A stretch of DNA of 64,000 nt from Caldilineaceae bacterium (GCA_026708085.1 JAPOVP010000099.1:1-64000); one strand, 5' to 3'. Counted from the first letter of the stretch, positions 44,844 to 54,026 are shown. Numbers and translations are program-made. The notes: a model not told the origin generated them from the letters alone.

Positions 44844-45548
44844 CTAGGCTGTACTGCCTGATGGCGGCAGTATGTCGTCAACAGCCACTTCAAGATCGGG
44901 GAAAGCCAGCGGCGTCACGGATTCACCGCGATGGTAGGTCAATTTCGTTTGATATGCTGCCTCTCCGCTTACAGGCGTTCGCGGGTCTCGGTACACCTCC
45001 AGGAAGCCGTCGACAAGATTCCACAGCCAGTACTCAGCTATTCCCGCCTTCGCGTATATTGCCCTTTTGAGAGATCGATCGTAAGTGAGGCTTGAGTCCG
45101 AAACTTCCATCAACAACAGTATCTCCGATGGGTAGGGATGACGTTCATCAAGTTCAAGTCCAGATTCCGTTGAAATGACCAAATCTGGTTCGGGCTCGGT
45201 CATCTGTTCAGGTATGGTCACCGGTCCCTGTGTACGAACCTCTATGTCTGCACGTGCATCCAATTGGGAAAAGATCCTTCTCAAGCGATTTACAGTGCGA
45301 ATGTGAGGGGGATTATTGGGACTCATGTCCACCAGAATTCCTTCAACCAACTCTACTCTGTCATTCTCCTTGAAGAAGCCGATGTCTATCAACCAATGAT
45401 ATTCATCCAGCGTGAATCGCCTCAAGGGCATACCCTCGGCTAGCGTAATCGGCAGATTCGCGTCCAGTATCTTGCTACTATCGCTCCTGATCTGCTCGCC
45501 GGCGTCAGGAGTGGCTACGGCGTTCATCCGTTGTTCCTCAGTCGTCAC
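44844..45548 (-). CDS. Uma2 family (DUF820) PD-(D/E)xK nuclease-like protein inside the nuo operon
   Basis: This 234-residue protein has the Uma2 pattern: GDxVELVEG-like DRVELVEGILVDM, EPEPDLVIS with the acidic residue, ILLLMEVSDSSLTYDR with the second acid, and KRAIYAKAGIAEYWLWN with the lysine. These are restriction-endonuclease-fold residues, and a cytoplasmic location is expected. The family is greatly expanded in cyanobacteria and Chloroflexota, often near mobile or toxin-like loci; its cellular role is not settled. Here its start overlaps the nuoEF stop by 11 nt and nuoG follows 50 nt later, so it is transcribed with complex I. A start at 45527 is also possible. Confidence 0.88.
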   Translation of the reverse strand: MTTEEQRMNAVATPDAGEQIRSDSSKILDANLPITLAEGMPLRRFTLDEYHWLIDIGFFKENDRVELVEGILVDMSPNNPPHIRTVNRLRRIFSQLDARADIEVRTQGPVTIPEQMTEPEPDLVISTESGLELDERHPYPSEILLLMEVSDSSLTYDRSLKRAIYAKAGIAEYWLWNLVDGFLEVYRDPRTPVSGEAAYQTKLTYHRGESVTPLAFPDLEVAVDDILPPSGSTA

Positions 45549-47514
45549 CCGGAATCAAATCATCGTGCAGCACGATGTTCCCGCCGGCCGGCGCAAATGT
45601 GGTGTCGCGCAATCCGCTTTCCTCGTGCGTATTCGGGCGGTAATCCGGCCGAATCGGCAGAACAGGACCGATCTCGTCAGGATTGGTATTCTCAATCTGC
45701 GCCGAAAACTCGGGCCTGAACTTTAGCAGGTTGCTCTGCAGTCCCCACACCGATGCCTCGCCAAATGGACAGAAGCTCTTGCCGGCAATATTGTCGGCGA
45801 TGAACTCCATCAGCTCCAGGTCTCTGCCCAGACCCTGCCCTTCCTCGATGCGCAGCAGGATCTTCTCCAACCAGGCCGTGCCCTCGCGGCAAGGCGTGCA
45901 CTTGCCGCAACTCTCTTCACGATAGAAGCTGAGCGTGCGCCGCGCAACCTCGACCATTGAGGTGCGGTCGTCGATCGCGATCACGCCGGCCGACCCCAGC
46001 AGCGAACCGGCCTCGGTGATGCTCTCAAAGTCCAGCGGCGTGTCGAACTGATCCGGTGTCAACAGCTTCATCGACAGCCCGCCGGGTACGATCGCCTTGA
46101 TCGGATGGTTCTCGTCCTGCGGCCCGCCTCCATATTTGTTGACCAGTTCACTTAGTGGCGTTGCGTGTGGAAGTTCGTAGAGCCCCGGCCGCTTAACGTT
46201 TCCGCTCAGACAGAAAATACGCATCCCCGGGCTGCGTTCAGTGCCGTACTCCTTGTACCAGTCGACGCCATGGCGCATAACGTGCGTCACATTGCAGATC
46301 GACTCGACGTTATTCACAATCGTCGGTTTGGCATACAGGCCTTCCACGGCGGGGAATGGGGGCTTGAGGCGCGGCTGTCCGCGATAGCCCTCAAGGCTCG
46401 TTAGCTGCGCGGTCTCTTCCCCGCACTCGTAGGCACCGGCGCCTCGGTGCATTACAATATCCAAATTGTTGCCGCTGCCGAAGATATTTTCGCCCAGGTA
46501 GCCCTTGGCTCTCGCCTCGTCCAGTGCATTCTGCATGCGAACATAGGCAAAATAGTATTCACCGCGAATATAGATAAATGCCTTCTCCGACTCGATTGCG
46601 TGGCAACTCAGAATGATCCCTTCGATGAGCTGATGGGGATCGTATTCCATCACAATACGGTCTTTGAAAGTGCCCGGCTCCGATTCATCGGCATTCACGA
46701 CCATATAGCGGGGTTGCACGCCCTGCGGCAAAAAGCCCCATTTGACTCCAGTGGGAAAACCGGCCCCGCCGCGACCACGAATCCCGCTTTCCTTTATCTG
46801 ATCGACCATGTCGGCCGGCTCAATCTCGCTCAACACGCGTCGCGCCGTGGTATAGCCGCCGTCAGCCTCGTAAGTCTCTATCCGGTGGCTGTCAGGTTCG
46901 TTGAGCCGGTCCATCAGGTACCGGGGCTCCATCCCACCTGTGCGGTAAGGGCCGTCGGACGCGCCTTCACCGTTGGGGTCGGCCTCCGGTGTCCAGCGTT
47001 CCAGCGTGTGGAAGCCATTGCCGGAATCCAGCAGTTCAATCGCCTTCTCCACGTCTTCGGACGAGTCGAGATTCTCGAAATAGCGGATCTGACCCGTCTT
47101 TTGGTCGGTAACGATCGCCATCGGCGCCGTGCCGCAAGAGCCGAGACACTCCATGTGATCGAGGGCGAACTTTCCGTCCTCGGTCTTCTCACCGTGATGA
47201 ATGCCAAGCGCGTTCTCAAAGTTGTGCAGGCACTGGTTCCCACCCCGAAGCATGCAAGGGACGTTTGTACAGACTTCGATATGATATTCGCCCTTGGGCA
47301 CCTCATGCAGCATGTTGTAGAAACCGACGACCGCGCCAACCTCAGCCGGCGCGATTCCGAGGATTTCCGCCAGCTCGTCCTGCGCATCTACCGGGCAGTA
47401 TCCGTACTCCTTCTGGATCACGTAGAGCGCCGGCAGGATTCCCGACCGCTGCCGGCCCGCGGGATAGCGTGCCAGTATTTCGTCGATTTCCTGCCGCATC
47501 TGGTCCGTTATCAT
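45538..47514 (-). CDS. nuoEF: NuoE-NuoF fusion (NADH-dehydrogenase module)
   Basis: The 658-residue protein joins two complex I subunits normally encoded separately. Residues 1-about 165 are NuoE with the 2Fe-2S cysteines C82, C87, C123 and C127. After a linker (about 165-195), residues about 200-640 are NuoF with the FMN/NADH motif GRGGAGFPTGVKWGF, ADESEPGTFKDR and the N3 cluster C536, C539, C542 in CGKCTPCREG, with CPFG downstream. The reading frame is continuous and the ribosome site GGGGA precedes the ATG, so the fusion is native, not a sequencing error. It overlaps the Uma2 gene. Confidence 0.94.
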   Translation of the reverse strand: MITDQMRQEIDEILARYPAGRQRSGILPALYVIQKEYGYCPVDAQDELAEILGIAPAEVGAVVGFYNMLHEVPKGEYHIEVCTNVPCMLRGGNQCLHNFENALGIHHGEKTEDGKFALDHMECLGSCGTAPMAIVTDQKTGQIRYFENLDSSEDVEKAIELLDSGNGFHTLERWTPEADPNGEGASDGPYRTGGMEPRYLMDRLNEPDSHRIETYEADGGYTTARRVLSEIEPADMVDQIKESGIRGRGGAGFPTGVKWGFLPQGVQPRYMVVNADESEPGTFKDRIVMEYDPHQLIEGIILSCHAIESEKAFIYIRGEYYFAYVRMQNALDEARAKGYLGENIFGSGNNLDIVMHRGAGAYECGEETAQLTSLEGYRGQPRLKPPFPAVEGLYAKPTIVNNVESICNVTHVMRHGVDWYKEYGTERSPGMRIFCLSGNVKRPGLYELPHATPLSELVNKYGGGPQDENHPIKAIVPGGLSMKLLTPDQFDTPLDFESITEAGSLLGSAGVIAIDDRTSMVEVARRTLSFYREESCGKCTPCREGTAWLEKILLRIEEGQGLGRDLELMEFIADNIAGKSFCPFGEASVWGLQSNLLKFRPEFSAQIENTNPDEIGPVLPIRPDYRPNTHEESGLRDTTFAPAGGNIVLHDDLIPGDD

Positions 47515-47580
47515 TGAATTCCCCGGTTGCAGGTGAGCGGTTTACGGTGGCAAGTGCTGAGCATATCCACAGCCGCAGTG

Positions 47581-49431
47581 CTATCGGTCTACTTCACCAA
47601 GTACAATGTCGATCGACCCGATGTTGGTCACGACGTCGGAGAGCATCTCGCCGCGACTTATATGATCAATGGCGTAAAGGTTGTTGAAGCTTGGGCCGTG
47701 TACATGCAGGCGATACGGCTTGGCAGAACCGTCACTGTAGACGAAAAATCCCAGCTCACCTTTACTGTTTTCGATGCCGTGATAGAAGAAGCCGGGCGGC
47801 ACATGGAAGCCTTCGGTCATCAGCTTGAAATGGTGAATTAACGCCTCCATGCTCACATCCAGTTCGGCGCGCGGAGGTAGGGCCACCTTTCGATTGTTCG
47901 ACCTGTAAAGCCCGCTGGGAAGGTTGTCCACTGCCTGTTCCAGGATGCGTACGCTCTGACGCATCTCCTCCAGTCGGATCTTGAAGCGCCCGTAACAGTC
48001 GCCGCTGTCACTGGTCGGCACCTCAAACTCGTATGCCTCATAGCCGCTGTAAGGTCGATCGCGGCGCAGGTCCCAGTCGACGCCGCTGCCGCGTAGCATC
48101 GGCCCGGTAAGACCCATGCCCAAAGCATCTTCGGCGCTGATGTGACCGATTCCGATCAGGCGCTCCTGCCACAACGGTGCCTCAGTAACCATCGCCTCGT
48201 ACTCGCTGATCTTCTGCGGCATTACACGCAGGAAATCCTTCAGCTCAGAGACAAAAGCGTCCGGCAGGTCCTGCCAGACGCCCCCAATGCGAATGAAGCT
48301 GACCGTGAGCCTGGCGCCGCAGGCCATCTCGAACAGATCCAGAATCCGTTCCCGTTCGCGCGTCGCGTACATCAGGAGGCTCATACCGGTCCCCGACACG
48401 TCCAGGACGTGCGTCGCCAGCCAGAACAGGTGAGAGGCGATTCTCTGCAACTCTGCCATGATCACACGGATCACCTGCGCCCGTTCAGGTATCTCCAGGC
48501 CCAGCATATGCTCGATGGTCAGGCAATAGCCCAGATTGTTCGACATCGAGGACAAGTAGTCCATCCGGTCGGTGTAATAGACAAAGTCCTTATAGCGCTT
48601 GTTTTCGCCAGTCTTTTCAAAGCCCGAATGGAGAAAGCCCAGGTCCGGGTCGATGCTAACAATGCGCTCGCCGTCCATCTCCACGACCAGGCGAAGTACA
48701 CCGTGCGTGCTGGGATGGTGCGGCCCCATATTGATGACCATGTTCTGGCGGCTCATCCCCGGCGGCAGGTCTGGGGCCGTGCTCTCCGCCGGCAGTATCT
48801 GAGAGCCAAGCGTATCGAACTCCGGGTCGTCCCAAGTGAACGTAAACGGCACCTCTTCTCCGCCAAGCGGGGCCTGCTTCTGCAGCGGGTGATTGGGCCA
48901 GTTCTTGGGCATGAGGATCCGTCGCGGGTCCGGATGGCCGGTGAAGCGGATCCCCATCAGGTCGTACACTTCCCGCTCCGGCCACTCGGCACCCTGGTAC
49001 ACGCCGGTCAGGCTGTCGATCCGCGCAGACTCGCCGTCGCCGCCCGGTTCGGTTTCGCAGTCGGCCACGACCGTAAGGTGCTGGTTGCGCGAGTAGGAGC
49101 GAAACTGGTACACCGCTTGAAAACGGGCTTCGCCGTCCAGAGGAAGTCGGGACCGGTCCACACTGGTAACGTCTATCAGCGTCTCATATGAGAGTTCGGG
49201 ATCATCATGCAAAAAAGTGACCAGCGCCTTGAGTTGCCCCGGGTTAACCAATACCACCTGGTTGCCGTTGTGCAGGCCAGCCGCAACGATGTCCTCGCCA
49301 AACTGTTGGCAGATGCGCCGCGTATCTTTTGTATCCCCCTCGGGCAAGGGCGCCAAAGCGGGGATTCCCGGCGGATTCAGGGTTCGTTGGGTCTCGTATG
49401 CGCGAACAACCGGCGCTACATCAAGAGGCAT
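47581..49431 (-). CDS. nuoCD: NuoC-NuoD fusion
   Basis: This 616-residue peripheral subunit has an N-terminal NuoC domain (about 40-195, with EWPEREVYDLMGIRFTGHPD) joined to a NuoD domain (about 228-616). The NuoD part has NMGPHHPSTHGVLRL near the quinone headgroup and LGFLHSGFEKTGENKRYKD, ending EVDR. NuoD derives from the [NiFe]-hydrogenase large subunit. The fusion is known from proteobacteria and some other phyla. A 113-nt gap separates it from nuoB. Confidence 0.95.
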   Translation of the reverse strand: MPLDVAPVVRAYETQRTLNPPGIPALAPLPEGDTKDTRRICQQFGEDIVAAGLHNGNQVVLVNPGQLKALVTFLHDDPELSYETLIDVTSVDRSRLPLDGEARFQAVYQFRSYSRNQHLTVVADCETEPGGDGESARIDSLTGVYQGAEWPEREVYDLMGIRFTGHPDPRRILMPKNWPNHPLQKQAPLGGEEVPFTFTWDDPEFDTLGSQILPAESTAPDLPPGMSRQNMVINMGPHHPSTHGVLRLVVEMDGERIVSIDPDLGFLHSGFEKTGENKRYKDFVYYTDRMDYLSSMSNNLGYCLTIEHMLGLEIPERAQVIRVIMAELQRIASHLFWLATHVLDVSGTGMSLLMYATRERERILDLFEMACGARLTVSFIRIGGVWQDLPDAFVSELKDFLRVMPQKISEYEAMVTEAPLWQERLIGIGHISAEDALGMGLTGPMLRGSGVDWDLRRDRPYSGYEAYEFEVPTSDSGDCYGRFKIRLEEMRQSVRILEQAVDNLPSGLYRSNNRKVALPPRAELDVSMEALIHHFKLMTEGFHVPPGFFYHGIENSKGELGFFVYSDGSAKPYRLHVHGPSFNNLYAIDHISRGEMLSDVVTNIGSIDIVLGEVDR

Positions 49432-49544
49432 CGCTCAGCTCGCTCTCATATCTGCAGTTTGGCACCGATAGACACGGTTCTGTGTCCATTTGCAGGGTTA
49501 CCCGGTCAGGCGGAAGCGCCATCCAAGACAATTAATTGCCAAGG

Positions 49545-50072
49545 TCAGACAACCAGAGGCTCGATCTCGTCAACGGTCAGCGGTTCTTCGACCTTGCGCC
49601 ATGCCCCAACTGATTCGCTCCGCTGTTTCGCACGCAGCAGATCCATTGCGTAGAGCAGGGATTCAGGTCGTGGCGGGCAGCCGGGAACATAAACGTCAAC
49701 GGGAATGATCTTGTCCACCCCCTGGATAATGGCGTAGTTGTTGAAAGGACCGCCGGCGCTGGCACATATTCCCATGGCGATAACCCATTTTGGTGCCAGC
49801 ATCTGGTCGTAAATGCGCTTTATCACCGGCGCCATCTTGTTGCTGACACGGCCGGAGACAATCATGAGATCGGCCTGCCGCGGACTGGCCCGGAAGAGCT
49901 CCGACCCGTATCGGGCAATGTCGTGACGGGCCGTGCCTGTAGCGATCATTTCCATCGCGCAACAGGCCAGACCGAAGAGCAGCGGCCATGTGCTATTGGC
50001 TCTCCCCCAATTGATTACGCTGTCCAGCGACGTTGTCAAAATGCCTTCAGGAACCTTTTCTTCTAGACCCAT
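49545..50072 (-). CDS. nuoB: Complex I subunit NuoB
   Basis: This 175-residue subunit carries cluster N2, which reduces quinone. All four ligands are visible: the tandem C37-C38 in [10 protein letters not shown]103 in GICASAGG and C132 in PGCPPRPE. The ATG at 50072 has AAAGGA 7 nt upstream; an open frame reaching back to 50192 is not conserved. It is the only nuoB in the window. Confidence 0.96.
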   Translation of the reverse strand: MGLEEKVPEGILTTSLDSVINWGRANSTWPLLFGLACCAMEMIATGTARHDIARYGSELFRASPRQADLMIVSGRVSNKMAPVIKRIYDQMLAPKWVIAMGICASAGGPFNNYAIIQGVDKIIPVDVYVPGCPPRPESLLYAMDLLRAKQRSESVGAWRKVEEPLTVDEIEPLVV

Positions 50073-50235
50073 GTCCGTTCCTTTGCACCTACATCTATGC
50101 AGCCGAGCCGGAGGCGGCATTTTATGAACGCGGCAACTGGCTTTCGGCTCTCTGGACCTTCCAGCCTTAACCTGTACCAAATATGCTGTCAAAACCCTGA
50201 GAAAAGCCGTGCGCGACGGCCAGATCCCTCAGTCT

Positions 50236-50592
50236 CTAGTCCCAGTCGAGAGCGCCCTTCTTCCATTCATAGAGGAAACCTACCACGAGTACAATGAAAA
50301 AGGGAATCATCGCCAACAGGGCAAATAGGCGAAGATCTCTCAAGACGGCCGCCCACGGGTAGAGGAAGATTACTTCGATGTCGAAGATCAAAAAGAGCAT
50401 TGCGACCAGGTAGTACTTAACCGGGAATCGTCGACGGGCGTCGGCGAAGGGGATAATCCCCGATTCGTAGGGCTCCAATTTCTGATTGTTACGCTCTCGT
50501 GGACCGAGCAGCGAGGGCAGACCGATGGCAATAACGCCGAATCCGGCCGCCAACAGGATCAGTATGAGAAGTGGCAGATAGTCGCTTGCCAT
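50236..50592 (-). CDS. nuoA: Complex I subunit NuoA (operon 1)
   Basis: This 118-residue, three-helix subunit has YESG with PFADARRRFPVKYYLVAM and LIFDIEVIFLYPWA. I start at 50592 because AAGGA lies 7 nt upstream; a frame back to 50643 adds 17 unlikely residues. It is the first gene of the minus-strand operon, with a promoter about 70 nt upstream. The 163-bp gap to nuoB is non-coding and shows no clear element. Confidence 0.95.
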   Translation of the reverse strand: MASDYLPLLILILLAAGFGVIAIGLPSLLGPRERNNQKLEPYESGIIPFADARRRFPVKYYLVAMLFLIFDIEVIFLYPWAAVLRDLRLFALLAMIPFFIVLVVGFLYEWKKGALDWD

Positions 50593-50661
50593 CTCGTATT
50601 CCTTTTCAGCGAAACTGAAAGGCTTGGGGAACTGTTCGTGCATTTTTCCACGAACGACTTA

Positions 50662-50691
50662 ATTCTAGCACGAACCGAAATTGACTGTCAA
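50662..50691 (-). promoter_or_regulatory. Sigma-70 promoter of the complete nuo operon
   Basis: Minus-strand TTGACA (50691-50686), 18-nt spacer, TAGAAT (50667-50662), about 70 nt before the nuoA start at 50592. GTGTCAATTGT (50701-50711), shared with the mreB upstream region, lies just behind the -35. Confidence 0.75.
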
Positions 50692-50856
50692 AGCCTGTCG
50701 GTGTCAATTGTCTCCAAAGAGCAAGCCGGCGGGCCCCGTTGAATGATCATCCCCCCGCCTCGCTCCAATCCCACTGAATGCCTTGTAAATGCCGCCACCT
50801 GGAGCACGTTGAACGCGTTTAAGCAGGGCACAAACTTTCCCTATCAGAAATCGCTA

Positions 50857-50865
50857 TGCTATACT
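50857..50865 (+). promoter_or_regulatory. Extended -10 promoter of the second nuo operon
   Basis: TGCTATACT on the plus strand lies 43 nt before the nuoA2 ATG. A weak TTTCCC lies 18 nt upstream. The two nuo operons thus fire divergently from one region, allowing shared regulation. Confidence 0.55.
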
Positions 50866-50908
50866 TTCGCGGGAGTTTGTTAAATTCCACACAAACGGAT
50901 TCTCGCTA

Positions 50909-51265
50909 ATGCTCAGTCAATATTTCTTCATTCTTGTTATGTCCGGCTTGGCGGTCGTGTTACCTCTTGCCGCCATCGTGATGGGCCATTTCCTTGGTCC
51001 CCGCCGGCCCGATGAGATCAAGAACGACATCTACGAGAGTGGCGTCGAAACCATTGGCGAGACGTGGGTCCAGTTCCGAGCACAGTACTACCTGATTGGC
51101 TTGGTATTCGTCGTGTTCGACGTCGAAGCACTGTTCCTCTTTCCAATTGCAGTGGCATACCAGCAGCTCGAAATGTTTGCAGTGCTCGCGACCATCTTCT
51201 TTGTTCTGCTGCTCGTGATCGGACTCATGTACGATTGGCGCAAGGGCGCTCTGGAGTGGCAATAG
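50909..51265 (+). CDS. nuoA2: NuoA-like subunit of the second (membrane-arm) operon
   Basis: This 118-residue, three-helix protein has YESGVETIGETWVQFRAQYYL and VVFDVEALFLFPIAVA, so the NuoA fold and its quinone-loop motif are kept. In complex I, NuoA with NuoH and NuoJ frames the quinone entry. It begins an eight-gene plus-strand unit with loose gaps of 70-100 nt, unlike the tight operon 1. It differs from the operon 1 copy at most positions outside these motifs. Confidence 0.92.
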   Translation: MLSQYFFILVMSGLAVVLPLAAIVMGHFLGPRRPDEIKNDIYESGVETIGETWVQFRAQYYLIGLVFVVFDVEALFLFPIAVAYQQLEMFAVLATIFFVLLLVIGLMYDWRKGALEWQ

Positions 51266-51350
51266 GTCTGGTTCAGGTGCTGCGCACGGCCAATCAGTTC
51301 GCGGCGCCTAAAGGCCTCAGTTTCTCAGCTACCTGTTTGGAGGCAGAGCT

Positions 51351-52592
51351 ATGCAGGTAACCCAATGGAGCGAAGCGCTCTCCAGTTGGCTCATGGGACT
51401 GGGACTCCCCGGCTGGGCGGCCATCTTCCTGGTGTACGCCGTCGGGTCCTTTATCCTGATCAACTACGGTATGCTATCGGTTCTGCTGTTGATCTGGATT
51501 ACGCGCAAGGCCATCAGCCGCATTCAGGACCGCATCGGCCCCAACCGCGTCGGCAAGTACGGCCTCCTCCAGACCGTCGCTGATGCGGCCAAGTTGCTCT
51601 CCAAAGAGGACATCACCCCCTACGAAGCGGACAAGATCGCCTACAATCTTTCCCCGGTACTGGCTGTATTCGGTGTACTGATGCTGCTGGCAGTCATACC
51701 ATTTGCACCGGGCCTGACCGGCGTGGACCTGAATGTCGCCGCACTCTACGTTGTGGCGCTCGGCTCGATAGGCATTATGGCGGCGCTGATGGCCGGGTGG
51801 GGCAGCAACAACAAGTACGCCTTGCTCGCCGGTTTTCGCGTAGTGGCCCAACTACTGAGCTATGAAATCCCTCTGGTGCTGGCAATCCTTACGGTAGTAC
51901 TGCTCACCGGTTCGATGCGATTCGGTCAGATCGTGGAACTCCAGTCACTGCATATAGGCGCCTTTAACCTCGGACTGGGTTGGCTTGGAATTGTGATGCC
52001 GGGGGCGCTTATCGTCTTCTTTGTAAGCTCTCTCGCCGAGGCTGAACTCACCCCCTTCGATCTGTTGGAAGCGGAATCTGAACTGATTGCCGGATTCCAC
52101 ATCGAGTATTCGGGCATGAAGTTCGCCATGTTCTTCCTGGCCCAGTTCCTCAACGCCTGGATACTGGCCGCTGTCGCCGTCACCCTGTTTCTGGGAGGCT
52201 GGCAAGGCCCAGGCGTCGGCTTGCCGGTTATCGGCCCGTTATTGGGTCTCGGCTATTTTATGATTAAAGTGTACGGCATCTACGTCCTGCAGCAGTGGAT
52301 CCGAGGGACCTTTCCCCGCATCCGCATTGACCAGATGATGTACTTCGCCTGGAAGGTCCTGGTGCCGCTGATGATCGGGCTGATTGTCGCCCAGGCCATA
52401 ATCCAGAAGCTGCCGACCCCGGTTGCCGTTCAATATGTGCTGATCTTCATCGCAAACGTCGGCGTCATGGCCGTCGTAGCCTACGTCCTGCAGAAATATT
52501 TCCGTGAAGAACAGATGCGAACGAAGCGCTCTTTCGAACCCTCGTCGCTGATAGGCTCCATGCAGGTCTCCGAAAAGGGCACAATGTATTAG
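51351..52592 (+). CDS. nuoH2: NuoH-like subunit of the second operon, extended and divergent
   Basis: This is a 413-residue copy, against 326 in operon 1. [26 protein letters not shown] and [12 protein letters not shown] are kept. Two motifs differ from operon 1: [12 protein letters not shown] replaces [11 protein letters not shown] (the Arg before PFD and the Pro after it are lost), and FFLAQF replaces FFIAEY (a conserved Glu is Gln). The C-terminus adds another hydrophobic helix ([20 protein letters not shown]) and a polar tail. GAGG lies 7 nt before the ATG. These changes touch the quinone-to-membrane coupling region in known structures. Confidence 0.92.
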   Translation: MQVTQWSEALSSWLMGLGLPGWAAIFLVYAVGSFILINYGMLSVLLLIWITRKAISRIQDRIGPNRVGKYGLLQTVADAAKLLSKEDITPYEADKIAYNLSPVLAVFGVLMLLAVIPFAPGLTGVDLNVAALYVVALGSIGIMAALMAGWGSNNKYALLAGFRVVAQLLSYEIPLVLAILTVVLLTGSMRFGQIVELQSLHIGAFNLGLGWLGIVMPGALIVFFVSSLAEAELTPFDLLEAESELIAGFHIEYSGMKFAMFFLAQFLNAWILAAVAVTLFLGGWQGPGVGLPVIGPLLGLGYFMIKVYGIYVLQQWIRGTFPRIRIDQMMYFAWKVLVPLMIGLIVAQAIIQKLPTPVAVQYVLIFIANVGVMAVVAYVLQKYFREEQMRTKRSFEPSSLIGSMQVSEKGTMY

Positions 52593-52689
52593 GTCTTTCC
52601 AGACGACATTCAGGTAGAACGAGGCTGCGTGACAGTTCGGAGCACGGCCGCCTACGGAGACGCTCTCCACCAAGAAGGCAGGGTTTCCC

Positions 52690-53220
52690 ATGCAGTTACC
52701 GCTGGGCATTGAGGTACCGATTCCAACATTCGAACAGTTCGTTTTCATCCAGGTAGCTCTGCTGACGGCCGTAGCCGGACTGGCCGTAGTGATGAGTCGA
52801 AACCTCTTTCACAGCGCTCTGGCCCTGACGCTGACCTTTTTCGGCGTCGCCGGCGTCTATGTCTTCTTGGAAGCCGAATTTCTGGCGGTCAGCCAAGTGC
52901 TCGTGTACGTCGGCGCGATCGCCATGCTGATCGCGTTTGCCATTATGCTCACGCGCAGCATGATGTACGGGCGCACCTCTCCACTCAACAATCAGTGGGG
53001 TAAGTCGTCCCTCTTTGCCTTTCTCTTTTTTGTCGGGCTGCTTGCCTTTGCACGGGCAACACCGTGGCCGGCCCCGGGTGAGGAGGTCATCGCCGACGAA
53101 GCGCTGATTGGCGCACTGGGAAGAGAGTTTGTAACCACTTACGTAATTGCGTTTGAAGTTCTGGGGCTGCTGCTGCTCCTGGCTCTGGTCGGTGCCGTCA
53201 TGTTGGCACGCGACCGCTAA
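52690..53220 (+). CDS. nuoJ2: NuoJ-like subunit of the second operon
   Basis: This 176-residue, five-helix protein has SQVLVYVGAIAMLIAFAIML in the conserved helix 3 and a polar loop after TRSMMYGRTSPLNN. AAGGCAGGG precedes the ATG. It follows nuoH2 directly; in operon 1 and in most genomes nuoI lies between H and J. Here nuoI is absent. Confidence 0.92.
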   Translation: MQLPLGIEVPIPTFEQFVFIQVALLTAVAGLAVVMSRNLFHSALALTLTFFGVAGVYVFLEAEFLAVSQVLVYVGAIAMLIAFAIMLTRSMMYGRTSPLNNQWGKSSLFAFLFFVGLLAFARATPWPAPGEEVIADEALIGALGREFVTTYVIAFEVLGLLLLLALVGAVMLARDR

Positions 53221-53297
53221 GGCCAAGTTAAACGAAATCGGCTGCTGCAAATTCAGTTTACCGGTTTCTTGCCACCGATTCTGTTTGGGGTTGATCT

Positions 53298-53612
53298 ATG
53301 GTTCCGCTCAGCTGGTATCTGATGCTCGCCGCCTTCCTGTTCTCATGCGGCCTGTATGGCGCGCTTGCACGGCGCAACGCCATCGCCATGCTCATGGGCA
53401 TCGAGCTGATGCTCAACGCTGCCAACATCAACCTGGTGGCATTTTGGCGCCACGGGGTCGGTCCCATGGAAGACCTTACTGGACAGGCCTTTGCCGTATT
53501 GATTATCGGCTTGGCCGCAGCCGAGGCCGCTGTGGGCTTGGCGCTGATAATCGCCGTCTACCGCGAGCGGCGCACTATAGATGTCGACGAGCTGGACCTT
53601 CTTTCAGGCTGA
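53298..53612 (+). CDS. nuoK2: NuoK-like subunit of the second operon
   Basis: This 104-residue, three-helix protein has IAMLMGIELMLNAANI with the helix-2 glutamate and GLAAAEAAVGLALII with the helix-3 glutamate, so the proton-path residues are kept. GGGG lies about 9 nt before the ATG. Confidence 0.93.
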   Translation: MVPLSWYLMLAAFLFSCGLYGALARRNAIAMLMGIELMLNAANINLVAFWRHGVGPMEDLTGQAFAVLIIGLAAAEAAVGLALIIAVYRERRTIDVDELDLLSG

Positions 53613-53651
53613 GTGGCCCTGTACAGGTAGAATGGCGCCGCTGCCGGCGTC

Positions 53652-54026
53652 GTGTGCGGAGAAAACCGGAACAAGGTGGCCAAGAAGCAGCTGACGGGAA
53701 CACTTGAAGAACAGTGCAGCTTTCTCTACCAGGTCGCACAGGAGAAGATGGAGGACGGCAACTATACAGGCGCCGTCTATGCACTCAAAGAGATCGTAAG
53801 GCATAAGCCCGACTACCACGATGCAGCACAGCTCTTGGAGAAAGCCCGCCGGCATAAGAAAGCGCAGTCATTTCGACTGATCATCTCTCTTACCGGGGCG
53901 GCCCTGTTTGTTGGCATCGGCTCGACTGCCGGAGTACCCAACGATCTGTGGCTGTTCGTGCTGGCATTCGCCGGTCTGCTCTTAGGGTATGCAGTTGCCA
54001 ATATGGTTCGACGTCAAGCAACGTAA
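53652..54026 (+). CDS. Small TPR-like protein with two membrane helices, embedded in the second nuo operon
   Basis: This 124-residue protein is not a known complex I subunit. Residues about 20-68 (LYQVAQEKMEDGNYTGAVYA, then LKEIVRHKPDYHDAAQLLEK) look like one TPR plus a capping helix. Residues about 75-120 contain two hydrophobic helices separated by GVPNDLW. The TPR would lie in the cytoplasm with the helices as a hairpin in the membrane. It is between nuoK2 and nuoL2 on the same strand, 39 nt after nuoK2 and 72 nt before nuoL2. The start is GTG at 53652 or GTG at 53676. An assembly factor or extra subunit is a guess from position. Confidence 0.7.
   Translation: MCGENRNKVAKKQLTGTLEEQCSFLYQVAQEKMEDGNYTGAVYALKEIVRHKPDYHDAAQLLEKARRHKKAQSFRLIISLTGAALFVGIGSTAGVPNDLWLFVLAFAGLLLGYAVANMVRRQAT

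Noticed and set aside
46447-47517. Open frame of 356 residues opposite nuoEF
   Set aside because: It overlaps a gene with intact complex I motifs. No ribosome site or domain supports it.
48142-49191. Open frame of 349 residues opposite nuoCD
   Set aside because: It is antisense to a clearly coding, conserved region and is rich in His/Arg/Gln as shadow frames often are.
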